Positions 1 to 8,115 of a stretch of DNA of 64,000 nt are shown one piece after another. Made by a program: the position numbers and the translations under genes. Position 1 is the stretch's first letter, and each line of letters starts with the position of its first letter. The stretch is from NCBI RefSeq assembly GCF_013266755.1, contig NZ_JABRWJ010000002.1, positions 620,001-684,000 on the forward strand, in the 5' to 3' direction. Under the pieces are notes generated by a model. That model searched no databases, had not been told where the DNA came from, and worked only from the letters and a program-made list of their open reading frames with translations. The stretch comes from Pseudaquabacterium terrae. GTDB taxonomy: Bacteria > Pseudomonadota > Gammaproteobacteria > Burkholderiales > Burkholderiaceae_C.

Positions 1-151
1 CGCGGGTGGCGGGGACGGTGGGTGGCGGCTGCGCATCGGCGCGGGCCGCGGACACCGGGCCCGCGGCCGCCGAACATCGTGCGCCGGTTGCCGGTGCGCA
101 GCCAGCGCGTCGTGCCAGACCGCGCTGCCAGCGCGGCTTTCAGCGCGGCCT

Positions 152-1105
152 TCAGCGTGCCTCGGTGCAGTGGCGCAGCAGTTGCCGCAGCGCCGGCTCG
201 GCCTTGCCGCGGCGGCAGGTCAGCACGATGTCTTGCGCATGGCTGAAGAGGGCCGGCTTGACCCGGCGCAATGTGGCCAGCGGCGCCGTCGCCGCGACCA
301 GGTGATCGGGCAGGAAGCCGGCGAAGCGGCCGCTGGCCACCAGCAGCGCCACGCCCTCGATGCTGTCGGCGCGGATCGTGCCGTGCAGCGGACCGGCGGG
401 GCGGTGCGGCAGGTCGGTCGAGTAGGGGTCGACGACGCAGGCGATCGCCGCCAGGTCGGCCGCGACCAGCGTCGCATCGTCGCGCTCGAACCACGGGTGG
501 CCGGGCGCGACGTAGAGGCTGTTCGGCTCCGTGTACAGGCGCTGCTGCTGCAGCCCGGCGGCCGGCGGATGCGCGGCGACGATGCCGGCGTCGAGCTCGC
601 CCGCGAGGATGCGGCGCTCGATCTCGATCGGCCGCAAGGTCAGCAGCTCCAGCACCAGCCCCGGCAGCGCATCGGCGCAATGCGCCAGCGCGGACGTGAG
701 CGGGGCGCCCGGCGCCGTCAGCAGCGCATCGACGATGCCCAGCCGCAGCCGTGCGCCGGGCGCCTGGCCGAGCTGCGCCACGTCGTCGCGAAACGCCTGC
801 AGCGAGGCCAGCAGCCGCAGCGCGCTGCGGTGCAGCTGCTCGCCGGCGGGCGTCAGCACGAAGCCGCCGCGCCCGCGTTCGGCCAGCCGCGTGCCGACCC
901 GGGTCTCGAGCTCCTTGAACTGGCGGCTGACGGTCGACAGATCCGCCTGCAGCTCGGCCGTTGCCGCCGACAGGCCGCCCGCCGCGACGACGACGCAGAA
1001 CAGCCGCAGCTGGCGCAGCTCGGCATCGCCGACGGGCGCGAAGGCGCGCGCCGCGTCGCCGGCAAACAGGACCTGGGCGTCAAGTGAACTTGCTCGGCTG
1101 GTCAT
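152..1105 (-). CDS. LysR-family transcriptional regulator
   Basis: A 317-residue protein with a winged helix-turn-helix near residues 28-90 (LRQLRLFCVVVAAGGLSAA, then STVSRQFKELETRVGTRLAERG) and a periplasmic-binding-like effector domain from about 115 to the end. The helix-turn-helix starts roughly 25 residues later than is usual for LysR proteins, so the true start may lie downstream, but no better in-frame start is visible. It is divergent from the ureohydrolase gene at 1140 with only 34 bp between the two starts, the usual arrangement for a LysR regulator and its target. The effector is unknown; control of the neighbouring ureohydrolase is inferred from position. Bases 1-151 downstream hold no gene I can support. 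Confidence 0.88.
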   Translation of the reverse strand: MTSRASSLDAQVLFAGDAARAFAPVGDAELRQLRLFCVVVAAGGLSAATAELQADLSTVSRQFKELETRVGTRLAERGRGGFVLTPAGEQLHRSALRLLASLQAFRDDVAQLGQAPGARLRLGIVDALLTAPGAPLTSALAHCADALPGLVLELLTLRPIEIERRILAGELDAGIVAAHPPAAGLQQQRLYTEPNSLYVAPGHPWFERDDATLVAADLAAIACVVDPYSTDLPHRPAGPLHGTIRADSIEGVALLVASGRFAGFLPDHLVAATAPLATLRRVKPALFSHAQDIVLTCRRGKAEPALRQLLRHCTEAR

Positions 1106-1139
1106 TCTTCGAGGTCGTCAAGCGGCCTACGCTGCCGCG

Positions 1140-2090
1140 ATGTTTGCATTCTTGTCGTCCTCGAGCTTCCTGCGCGCACCGCCGGTGAATCCGCAGGCGC
1201 CACCGCGCCCCTTCGGTCTCGCTGGCCTGGCGTGGGACGGCGCAACCACCAACCGCCCCGGCGCACGTTTCGGCCCGCAGGCGATCCGGCAGGCCAGCCA
1301 GATGCTGTGCGACGGCATCCACCCGCTGTTCGACGTCAGCCCGGCCGGCATGCTCGACGATCTGGGCGACCTGCCGCTGCCGAACACCGGGCTCGAAGCG
1401 ATGCGCGCCGCCTTCGCCGCGCAGCTGCCGGCGCTGCTCGCGCGCCAGCACATGGTGTGGCTGGGCGGCGACCACTCGGTGACCTTGCCGATCCTGCGCG
1501 CGCAGCGCCAGCGCCTCGGCCGGCCGCTCGCGGTGATCCACTTCGACGCCCATTGCGACACCTGGCGCGACCACTTCGGCGAGCCGAGCGGCCACGGCAC
1601 CTGGGTGTCCGAAGCGATGCAGGAAGGGCTGGTGCTCGACGCCTGCTTCACGCAGATCGGCATCCGCTCGGCCGGCGAGCGCGCGGCGCGCGATCACGTG
1701 CGCGAGCGCGGCGGCCTGATCTTCACGGCGCGCGACCTGCGCGGCCGCGACAGCCCGGCGCAGCTGGCCCCGGTGATCGCGCAGATCCGCGAGCGGCTGG
1801 CCGCGCACGGCGCGCCGCCCGTCTACCTGAGCCTCGACATCGACTGCCTGGACCCGGCCTTCGCACCCGGCACCGGCACGCCCGAGCCGGGCGGCCTGAG
1901 CAGCGCGCAGGTGTTGACCTTCCTCGAAGAGCTGGCCGACCTGCCCTTCGTCGGCATGGATTGCGTCGAGGTCGCGCCGGCCTACGACCATGCCGAGCTG
2001 ACCGCGTATGCCGCGGCCAGCTTCGTCTGGACCTACCTGGCCGGGCGGCTGGCGTGCGGCGGCGCACGGGTTGGCGCGTCCAGCACGTAA
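1140..2090 (+). CDS. agmatinase/ureohydrolase family protein
   Basis: A 316-residue ureohydrolase (arginase/agmatinase superfamily), which hydrolyses a guanidino compound to an amine plus urea using a binuclear manganese centre. The metal-ligand motifs are all visible: GGDHSVTLP near residue 108, HFDAHCDTW near 135, and SLDIDCLDPAFAPGTGTPEPG near 230. Length matches agmatinases (about 300-320). The open frame extends far upstream, but that part is antisense to the LysR gene and does not look like protein, so the ATG at 1140 is chosen. Substrate (agmatine, guanidinobutyrate or another) cannot be told from sequence. The 3' end overlaps the convergent GNAT gene by 58 bp. Confidence 0.9.
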   Translation: MFAFLSSSSFLRAPPVNPQAPPRPFGLAGLAWDGATTNRPGARFGPQAIRQASQMLCDGIHPLFDVSPAGMLDDLGDLPLPNTGLEAMRAAFAAQLPALLARQHMVWLGGDHSVTLPILRAQRQRLGRPLAVIHFDAHCDTWRDHFGEPSGHGTWVSEAMQEGLVLDACFTQIGIRSAGERAARDHVRERGGLIFTARDLRGRDSPAQLAPVIAQIRERLAAHGAPPVYLSLDIDCLDPAFAPGTGTPEPGGLSSAQVLTFLEELADLPFVGMDCVEVAPAYDHAELTAYAAASFVWTYLAGRLACGGARVGASST

Positions 2091-2638
2091 CGCACTTCGT
2101 CGCTGGAGCGGCCCTTGAAGTGGTCGGCCTCGCGCTGCAGGCCGGCCTCGATGAAACCCAGGCGCTGCATCAGGCGGATCGACGACAGGTTCAGGCTGTC
2201 GATCTCGGCCTGCACGCGCTGCACGCGGTAGTCGTCGAACAGCAGCGCGAGCAGGCGGGCGCAGGCCTCGGCCGCGAAACCCCGCTGCTGGAACGGCACG
2301 CCGATCTCGTAGGCGATGAAGGCGCGCCGGTCGGCGAGCACCGTGGCCTGCACCGTGCCGACCAGCGGCTCACCGGGCAGTTGAATGGCCCGCAGCGCCC
2401 AGTTCAACCAGACCTGCGTGCCGTCGTCGGAGCTGCGGCGCTCGAGCCGGGCATAACGCTGTTCGAGCGCGGCCACGGTGGCCGGCGGGTCTTGCGGGAT
2501 GAAGTGGTACAGGCGCGGATCGGCCAGCAGCGGGAACAGCTCGGCGGCATGCGCGCCGCGCAGCGGCTCCATGCGCAGGCGCGGCGTGCTCAGCACGGCT
2601 TCGGGGTCGACGGGGGCGGCGCTCATCGCCCGCATCAT
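2033..2638 (-). CDS. GNAT-family N-acetyltransferase (RimJ/RimL-like)
   Basis: A 201-residue acetyltransferase of the RimJ/RimL type. The N-terminal strand TPRLRMEPLRGAHAAELFPL and the acetyl-CoA pyrophosphate loop region FQQRGFAAEACARLLALLF (the Q/RxxGxA loop) followed by NLSSIRLMQRLGFIEAGL are characteristic. In this family the LMxRLGF element lies near the end of the GNAT fold. Alternative starts at 2635 and 2626 exist. The tail overlaps the ureohydrolase gene on the other strand. The substrate is not predictable; family members acetylate protein N-termini, antibiotics or small amines. Confidence 0.85.
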   Translation of the reverse strand: MMRAMSAAPVDPEAVLSTPRLRMEPLRGAHAAELFPLLADPRLYHFIPQDPPATVAALEQRYARLERRSSDDGTQVWLNWALRAIQLPGEPLVGTVQATVLADRRAFIAYEIGVPFQQRGFAAEACARLLALLFDDYRVQRVQAEIDSLNLSSIRLMQRLGFIEAGLQREADHFKGRSSDEVRYVLDAPTRAPPHASRPAR

Positions 2639-2642
2639 CGCC

Positions 2643-3143
2643 TCAACCGGGTGACGCGGTCATGAAGGGTCCCACCTCCGGCCACGGCCGGTCGGTGATC
2701 GGCGCGGCCAGCGCTTCGTCGAGCCCCTGCGCCGCGCGCCAGGCCAGGAAGCGGGCGCAGCGCTGCGTGTCTTCGAGCGTGTGGATGTGCTCGATGCGGC
2801 CCCAGCGCATGCGCATCTGCTGCATCACGACGTTGCGGTACGGCCCATCGGGAGCATGGGGAACGCGAAACTCCAGCCGCACGTAAATGCGCGTGTTCCA
2901 CGGCGGGCCGACCACGTCGACCGCTTGCACTTCGAACTGCAGCCCGGGGAACAGGCGGTACAGCCGCTGCCACCAGGCGGCCATCGCGCCGGCGCTGCAG
3001 CGCAGGCCGCCGATGGCCGAGTCGCCCTCGAAGCGGTATTCGAAACGCGGCGCGAGGCGGGAGAGCATCGGCGCGAAATCGCCGCCGTTGAGCGCCGCGA
3101 AGATCCGCCGCAGCTTGCGTTCGACGATCAAGGCGTACATCAT
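2643..3143 (-). CDS. SnoaL-like / NTF2-fold nuclear transport factor 2-like protein
   Basis: About 166 residues from the ATG at 3143 (a second ATG follows at 3140). The order of an N-terminal helix (VERKLRRIFAALNGGDFAPMLSRLAPRFEYRFEG), a strand and a loop with GAMAAWWQRLYRLFPGL, then strands ending in RVPHAPDGPYRNVV and RWGRIEHIHTLEDTQ, is typical of the SnoaL/ketosteroid-isomerase-like NTF2 fold. The frame is open upstream to 3401, but that part is antisense to the HxlR regulator and is rejected. The gene is divergent from the HxlR regulator, and the operator palindromes lie between the two starts, so it is the likely regulated target. Biochemical role is unknown. Confidence 0.75.
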   Translation of the reverse strand: MMYALIVERKLRRIFAALNGGDFAPMLSRLAPRFEYRFEGDSAIGGLRCSAGAMAAWWQRLYRLFPGLQFEVQAVDVVGPPWNTRIYVRLEFRVPHAPDGPYRNVVMQQMRMRWGRIEHIHTLEDTQRCARFLAWRAAQGLDEALAAPITDRPWPEVGPFMTASPG

Positions 3144-3150
3144 CTCAGTT

Positions 3151-3200
3151 GGCTTGCTTGATGCAAGCAATGTAGCCACAAAGCTTTCTTCAAGCAAGCC
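3151..3200. promoter_or_regulatory. palindromic operators in the HxlR divergent promoter
   Basis: Between the divergent SnoaL-like and HxlR genes lies a perfect palindrome, TTGCTTGATGCAAGCAA (3154-3170; 7-bp arms, 3-bp centre). The 10-mer GGCTTGCTTG (3151-3160) recurs as its exact reverse complement CAAGCAAGCC at 3191-3200. The three half-sites fit two overlapping or alternative dimer sites for the adjacent HxlR-type regulator; that assignment is inferred from position. Confidence 0.7.
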
Positions 3201-3207
3201 ATCTGCC

Positions 3208-3762
3208 ATGGAACGCACCTCGGTCGCCGACTTCGCCTGCTCGATCGCCCGCACGCTCGACCTGGTCGGCGAGTGGTGGACGCCGCTGATCCTGCGCGAC
3301 CTGTTCCTCGGCATTGACCGCTTCGACGAGCTGCAGCGCGACCTCGGCCTGGCGAGCAACGTGCTCTCGGCGCGGCTGAAGAAGCTGGTCGACGCCGGCA
3401 TCGTTCACAAGCAGCCGCTGCCGGAGGACGGCCGCGCCGTGCGCTACGTGCTGACCGAGCGCGGGCGCGACCTGTACCCGGTGCTGCTGGCGTTGATGGC
3501 CTGGGGCGACAAGTGGCTGGCGGGGGATGCCGGCCAGCCGCTGCAGGTGGTGCACTCCGCCTGCGGCGCAGTGACCGCCGCGGTGCCGCACTGCTCGGTC
3601 TGCGGCCGGCCGATGGCGCTGCACGACATTGAATTCCGCCCTGGCCCGGGCGGGCGCTACGGAGCCGGCACGGCAGTCATCGCCGAGCGCTTCGCATCGA
3701 GCGCGGCGGGGTACGGCAGCACCGCCAGCCCGCCGACATCGGGCCGGAAGCGCGGCAGGTAG
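3208..3762 (+). CDS. HxlR-family transcriptional regulator
   Basis: A 184-residue winged-helix regulator of the HxlR family. The diagnostic stretch is at residues 8-90: DFACSIARTLDLVGEWWTPL, then LILRDLFLGIDRFDELQRDL, then SNVLSARLKKLVDAGIV and YVLTERGRDLYPVLLALMAWGD. A C-terminal zinc-ribbon-like part carries four cysteines (HSACGAV... HCSVCGRPM). Start is the ATG at 3208, just after the operator repeats. The last ~35 residues overlap the convergent beta-propeller gene by 106 bp and are low in complexity, so the tail may be non-conserved. HxlR proteins often respond to aldehydes or quinones; the signal here is unknown. Confidence 0.88.
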   Translation: MERTSVADFACSIARTLDLVGEWWTPLILRDLFLGIDRFDELQRDLGLASNVLSARLKKLVDAGIVHKQPLPEDGRAVRYVLTERGRDLYPVLLALMAWGDKWLAGDAGQPLQVVHSACGAVTAAVPHCSVCGRPMALHDIEFRPGPGGRYGAGTAVIAERFASSAAGYGSTASPPTSGRKRGR

Positions 3763-4943
3763 AGCCGGTCACGGCCCGGCACGACGACCGAGATGTCGGG
3801 CACGACGCTGCCGTCGTGCAGGCTGGCGTACAGCGGCGTGCGGCCGTCGGGCGACAGAGCCATCACACCACTCGAACGGCCGACCGGCAGCCAACTGCGC
3901 GGCAGGCGCAGCAGCAGCGACTTCAGCCACGCGTGGTTGTGCAGCGTCGTTGCCAGCGGCGTGCGCAGCTTGATCAGGCCGATCCAGATGCGGCCCTGCG
4001 GATCGCGGTCGAGGCCATCGGGCAGGCCGGGCAGGTTCGCATGCAGCACCTCGAAGCGACCCGGCCCGGCATCACCCAGGTGCAGCCGCAGCAGCCTGAA
4101 GTTGGTGGTCTCGGTGATCAGCAGCGAGGTCTCTTCGCCGCCGCCGGCCGAAGGGGCATCCCACAACACGCCATCGATGAAGGCGAAGCCGCTTGCCGCC
4201 AGCCGCACGCTGCGGCGCTGCAGGTCGACCAGCCAGAGCCGGCCGTTGCGCGCGCGGGTGATCGCCTCGTTGAAGGCGCCGCCGCCCATCGACGCATCCG
4301 CCGCCGCGAAGGGTTCGCTGAAGACGATGCGCTGGCCGTCGGCGCTGATGTCGAGGTCGTTGCAGAACTGCACCGGGCGGCTGTTGGCGGGCGTCATCGC
4401 GTCGAGCGCCAGTGCGGCACTGGCCGCGGGCACCGCTTCGTGGCCGAGCGCGCCTGCCGGCACGTCGAGCAGCACCGGCTCGATGCGCCGCGACTCGATG
4501 TGCAGCCGGTACAGCCCGGGGCGCTCATCCGGCGCCGACGCGCGGCCGTGCAGGCGCGATGCGCAGAAGTACAGCAGGTCCGGGTTGCGCGGATCGAAAC
4601 GCGCGCCCGCCGGGATCAGCGGCGCGCGCACCCAAGGCCGCGCGGCGCCGCTGGCCAGGTCCAGGCGCCAGATCTGGCCGTCGAGCGCGGTGACGAAGGC
4701 GCGGCCCCGGTCTTCCTGCAGCACGACCTCGTCCTGGCCCGGCAGGTGCGGCGCGATGATGGAGGCGTGCTGGCGCAGCTCGTCGCCGGCGGCAGTCACC
4801 GCGCGCAACTCGGGCGCCGGGTCGGCGAGCGGGTATTGGTCGGCGATCACCGCATCGGCGGGGGCGGCGGCGTGCCACCAGGCGGTGGCCGCGACGGCGG
4901 CGGCGATCAGCAGGGCCAGCGGAAGGGAGCGCAGTCGGATCAT
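3657..4943 (-). CDS. SMP-30/strictosidine-synthase-like beta-propeller protein
   Basis: A 428-residue protein starting MIRLRSLPLALLIAAAVAA, an N-terminal membrane anchor or signal, followed by a six-bladed propeller of the strictosidine synthase/SMP-30 type. Recognisable blades are CNDLDISADGQRIVFSEPF, GRLWLVDLQRRSVRLAASG, FIDGVLWDA, LPGLPDGLDRDPQGRIWIGL and a final SSGVMALSPDGRTPLYASLH. Family members are esterases/lactonases or plain propellers. Start 4943 is chosen because the longer frame to 5078 is low-complexity and overlaps the next gene. It sits 5 bp downstream of the M24 peptidase-like gene on the same strand, so the two are probably co-transcribed. Confidence 0.78.
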   Translation of the reverse strand: MIRLRSLPLALLIAAAVAATAWWHAAAPADAVIADQYPLADPAPELRAVTAAGDELRQHASIIAPHLPGQDEVVLQEDRGRAFVTALDGQIWRLDLASGAARPWVRAPLIPAGARFDPRNPDLLYFCASRLHGRASAPDERPGLYRLHIESRRIEPVLLDVPAGALGHEAVPAASAALALDAMTPANSRPVQFCNDLDISADGQRIVFSEPFAAADASMGGGAFNEAITRARNGRLWLVDLQRRSVRLAASGFAFIDGVLWDAPSAGGGEETSLLITETTNFRLLRLHLGDAGPGRFEVLHANLPGLPDGLDRDPQGRIWIGLIKLRTPLATTLHNHAWLKSLLLRLPRSWLPVGRSSGVMALSPDGRTPLYASLHDGSVVPDISVVVPGRDRLYLPRFRPDVGGLAVLPYPAALDAKRSAMTAVPAP

Positions 4944-4948
4944 CGCTA

Positions 4949-5845
4949 TCACCAGGTTGGCGCGGCCACATGCGGCACGCTGTCGTCGAGCCAGTAGGCG
5001 CGGTTCGGCTCGACGACCAGGATCTCCTCGAACTTCGCGCCGCCGCCGGCAAAACCGATGTGCGGCTCGATCGCCCACAGCCCGAGCTGCCTGCCCTGGT
5101 GCTCCGGCGACAACACCTGGCTCGCGCCGCCATGGCGCAGGAAGGCCCAGTTCGCCTGCAGGCTGAACCAGCCGAGGTAACTGCCGCGGCCGATGCGCAG
5201 CGGCGTGCCCTGGCGCGGCTTGACGCGGTAGACGCGGTGGCCGAGCACGCAGAACGGGTACTTGGCATGCACGTTGTCGAAACCGGCGGCGCTGATCTGG
5301 CGGTCGACCTCGGCCCAGATCGCATCCGACTTCAGCCCGCTCATGAAGAGCGCCGGAATGCGCGCGCGCAGCCCGCGCAGGAAGTCCATCGCCCGGGCGA
5401 GCTCGTCATGCGGCCCGAGCGCGCAGGCGTAGCCGACGTCGCCGATGTAGCCGTCGACCATCGGCGAGACGTCGAGGATCGCGCAGTCGCCCGCGGCCAG
5501 GCGCCGCTCGCTGGGGTGGTAGTCGGCGTAGCGCTGATAACCGTCGAAGCGCGCGTGCTCGCCGAACCACGCGAACGGCCGGTGCAGGTAACGCGTGACG
5601 CCCTGGTCTTCCAGGTGCTGCGCCAGCAGCTCGGCGGCCTCGACCTCGCGCATGCCCTCGTGCAGCTGCGCGGCGACCGTGGTGACGCAGTGATAGGCGA
5701 TGCGCTGCGCCCGCCGGAAGCCGGCCAGTGCCTCGGGCGGCGCCAGCGCATCGGCGCGGCTGGGCAGCCGCGACAGCCAGCGCGACGCGGCGCGGTAGCC
5801 GCGGTCGAGCCAGCCGCTCGGTTGGACCTGGTAGCCGATCGGCAT
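4949..5845 (-). CDS. M24-family metallopeptidase-like protein
   Basis: A 298-residue protein with the pita-bread fold of aminopeptidase P/methionine aminopeptidase. Visible metal-site candidates are ILDVSPMVDGYIGDVGYACAL (two aspartates), a later histidine in FCVLGHRVYRVK, and glutamates in LWAIEPHIG and KFEEILVVE. Start is the ATG at 5845, preceded by GGAGG (5847-5851). Members include Xaa-Pro peptidases and creatinase-like hydrolases; substrate is open. It is divergent from the Crp/Fnr regulator 82 bp away and upstream of the propeller gene in the same direction. Confidence 0.82.
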   Translation of the reverse strand: MPIGYQVQPSGWLDRGYRAASRWLSRLPSRADALAPPEALAGFRRAQRIAYHCVTTVAAQLHEGMREVEAAELLAQHLEDQGVTRYLHRPFAWFGEHARFDGYQRYADYHPSERRLAAGDCAILDVSPMVDGYIGDVGYACALGPHDELARAMDFLRGLRARIPALFMSGLKSDAIWAEVDRQISAAGFDNVHAKYPFCVLGHRVYRVKPRQGTPLRIGRGSYLGWFSLQANWAFLRHGGASQVLSPEHQGRQLGLWAIEPHIGFAGGGAKFEEILVVEPNRAYWLDDSVPHVAAPTW

Positions 5846-5927
5846 CGGAGGAGCCCCCTGGGTGATGACGCGCCGTACTATCCCGGGCCAACGTGACGAA
5901 GACTGTCGCGCTTGAGCAATCAACCCG

Positions 5928-6599
5928 ATGCATGAACCCGACGCCGATCCGATGCGCCTGCCCGAGCCGGTGCAGGCGCTGCTGCTCGCGCAGGCGCACC
6001 GGCGCAAGCTGGCGGCCGGTGAATCGTTGTTCCTCGCCGGCTCGATGCCCGATGCGCTGTTCGGCGTGGTCAGCGGGTGCCTGTGCGTCAGCCAGAGCGG
6101 CGCCGACGGCCGCGAGGCGGTGATCGCGCTGCTCGAGCCGGGCCACTGGTTCGGCGAGGTGTCGCTCTTGATCGGCCGCGAGCGGGTCTACGACACCTGC
6201 GCGACGCAGCCGAGCGAGGTGGCGGTGCTCGGTGCGGCCGAGTTCCACCGGCTGATCGCCACCGAGCCGGGGCTGCTGATGGCCTTCACGCAGCTGGTCT
6301 GCCGCCGCCTGCGCGCGGCGCTGGCGTGGATCGACGATGCGCTGCTGCAGCCGCTGCCGGTGCGCCTGGCGCAGCGGCTGGTGCGGCTGGCGCAGGAGGC
6401 CGCCGCCGCCGGCGATGCGGCGCTGCCGGTGTCGCAGGAGCAGCTGGCGGCGATGCTCGGCGTCTCGCGCCAGACGGTGAACCGGCAACTGCAGCAGTGG
6501 CAGCGCATCGGCGCGCTGCGGCTGCGCTACGGCCGCATCGAAGTGGTCGACGCAGCGGGGCTGACGCGCGCGGCGGCCGCGGCGGACGGAGCCGCCTGA
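5928..6599 (+). CDS. Crp/Fnr-family transcriptional regulator
   Basis: A 223-residue regulator with a cyclic-nucleotide-binding-like beta-roll at about 20-115 (GESLFLAGSMPDALFGVVSG, LLEPGHWFGEVSLL) and a C-terminal helix-turn-helix at about 160-200 (VSQEQLAAMLGVSRQTVNRQ, LQQWQRIGALRLRYGRIEV). There is no Fnr-type N-terminal cysteine cluster, so it is unlikely to bind an iron-sulfur cluster. The phosphate-binding RxS of true cAMP receptors is not evident (GRERVYDTCAT). It is divergent from the M24 gene and may control it; that is inference. Confidence 0.88.
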   Translation: MHEPDADPMRLPEPVQALLLAQAHRRKLAAGESLFLAGSMPDALFGVVSGCLCVSQSGADGREAVIALLEPGHWFGEVSLLIGRERVYDTCATQPSEVAVLGAAEFHRLIATEPGLLMAFTQLVCRRLRAALAWIDDALLQPLPVRLAQRLVRLAQEAAAAGDAALPVSQEQLAAMLGVSRQTVNRQLQQWQRIGALRLRYGRIEVVDAAGLTRAAAAADGAA

Positions 6600-6630
6600 G
6601 TGATCCCGGCGGACACAGCCGCCTCAGCGT

Positions 6631-8061
6631 TCACGGCGCCGCCGACCGCGGCAGCGGCATCGGCCCGAAGCTGAGCTCGCTCTGCGCCGCCAGCCAGGTC
6701 ATCACCGCCCAGGCGGCGACGTTTTGCCGCAGCTTGGCCGGATCGACCTTGTCCAGCGTGTCGTTGGCGGTGTGGTGCACGTCGAAGTACTCGCTGCCGT
6801 CCTGGCTCAGCTCGAGCGCCGGCCAGGAACGGCGACGCATCAGCACGCCGGCGTCGGGCCCGGGCGTGCCCTCGTTGCTGCCGAGCACGATGTTCAGCGG
6901 CGCCAGCTGCTCGGCGATTGCGCGCACCGCCGGCAGCGCCTCCGGCCGCACGCGGCTCTGGAAACGGTAGACCAGGCCGGCGCCGAGGTCGCTCTCGGCG
7001 ACGAACTGGTGCACCTGGTCGCGGTATTTGTCGGCGTAGGCCACCGCGCCGTCGAAGCCGTTCTCCTCGTTGCCGAACAGCACCACGCGCACCGTGCGCC
7101 GCGGCTTCGCGCCGCTGTCGAGGATCAGCTTGGCGGCGGCGGTGACGATGCCGACGCCGGCGCCATCGTCGAGTGCGCCCGGGCCGAGGTCCCAGCTGTC
7201 GAGGTGCGCGCCGATCAGCACCACCTCGGCCGCCCTGTCGCTGCCCGGGATCTCGGCGATGACGTTGTGCGTCAGCGCCGGCACGTCGGTCTCGGCCTGC
7301 AGCGACAGCTGCATCGTCAGCGGCTGGCCGTAGCGCTGCAGCCGCGCGATCAGGTCGGCATCGGGCACCGAGACGGCCAGCGCCGGGATCGGCGCGACGC
7401 CGTCGGCATAACGCGTCGAGCCGGTGTGCGCGAAACGGTCGCGGTCGGTGCCGATCGAGCGGATCGCCACCGCCAGCGCGCCGCGCCGCGCGGCTTCGCT
7501 GGTGCCGTTGATGCGGGTGGCGACGGCGCGGCCGTAGCCGCGCGCGTCGGCCGTGCGGTCGGTCTTCTGGTCGATGAAGACGATGCGGCCGCGTGCGCGC
7601 TCGCTGGTGTCGGCCTTCAGCGCGTCGAAGTCGGCGTAGTAGGCGATCTCGGCCTGCAAGCCGGGCTTCGGTGTGGCCACGCTGTTGCCGAGCGCGGCGA
7701 CGACCAGCGTTTGCAGATAGGGTGCGGTCAGGCTGGCCTGCACCTCGCCGCGCTTCCACACGCGCAGCGGCACCGGCTCGGCGCGCACGTTGGCAAAGCC
7801 CAGCGCCTTCAGCTTCGCCAGCGCCCACGCCACCGCGCGCGCATCGCCGGCCGAGCCGGCCGGGCGCGGGCCGACCTCGGTGACCAGCGAATCGACGAGC
7901 TCGTAAGCGAGCGGGCTCTGCGCGGCGCGGGCGGCGAGCGCGCGGCTCGTCGCCAGGTCGGCGGCACTGAACGCGGCGGGCTGCGCCTGGGCCGGCGGCA
8001 GCAGCAGCAGCGCGGCGGCGGCGATCAGCGGCGCAAGGGAACGGATCGGCATCGTGTGCAT
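6631..8061 (-). CDS. M28-family zinc peptidase, exported
   Basis: A 476-residue exported peptidase similar to carboxypeptidase Q/M28 aminopeptidases. Signal peptide: IRSLAPLIAAAALLLLPPAQA with cleavage after AQA. A protease-associated (PA) domain (about 130-230) precedes the catalytic domain. Dinuclear zinc ligands are visible in LIGAHLDSWDLGPGALDDGAG, LFGNEENGFDG (paired glutamates), ESDLGAG and DVHHTAND. A second in-frame ATG at 8052 is possible. It lies downstream of the phospholipase D gene on the same strand with a 54-bp gap. Confidence 0.92.
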   Translation of the reverse strand: MHTMPIRSLAPLIAAAALLLLPPAQAQPAAFSAADLATSRALAARAAQSPLAYELVDSLVTEVGPRPAGSAGDARAVAWALAKLKALGFANVRAEPVPLRVWKRGEVQASLTAPYLQTLVVAALGNSVATPKPGLQAEIAYYADFDALKADTSERARGRIVFIDQKTDRTADARGYGRAVATRINGTSEAARRGALAVAIRSIGTDRDRFAHTGSTRYADGVAPIPALAVSVPDADLIARLQRYGQPLTMQLSLQAETDVPALTHNVIAEIPGSDRAAEVVLIGAHLDSWDLGPGALDDGAGVGIVTAAAKLILDSGAKPRRTVRVVLFGNEENGFDGAVAYADKYRDQVHQFVAESDLGAGLVYRFQSRVRPEALPAVRAIAEQLAPLNIVLGSNEGTPGPDAGVLMRRRSWPALELSQDGSEYFDVHHTANDTLDKVDPAKLRQNVAAWAVMTWLAAQSELSFGPMPLPRSAAP

Positions 8062-8115
8062 CGGGGTTTCAACGCTCGTGGCGGGACGCTGATCCTAACG
8101 AGGCATCGACGCGCG

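Noticed and set aside
531-1139. In-frame upstream extension of the ureohydrolase
   Set aside because: Encoded antisense to the LysR gene with Ser/Ala/Arg-rich low-complexity sequence; the ureohydrolase domain begins after 1140.
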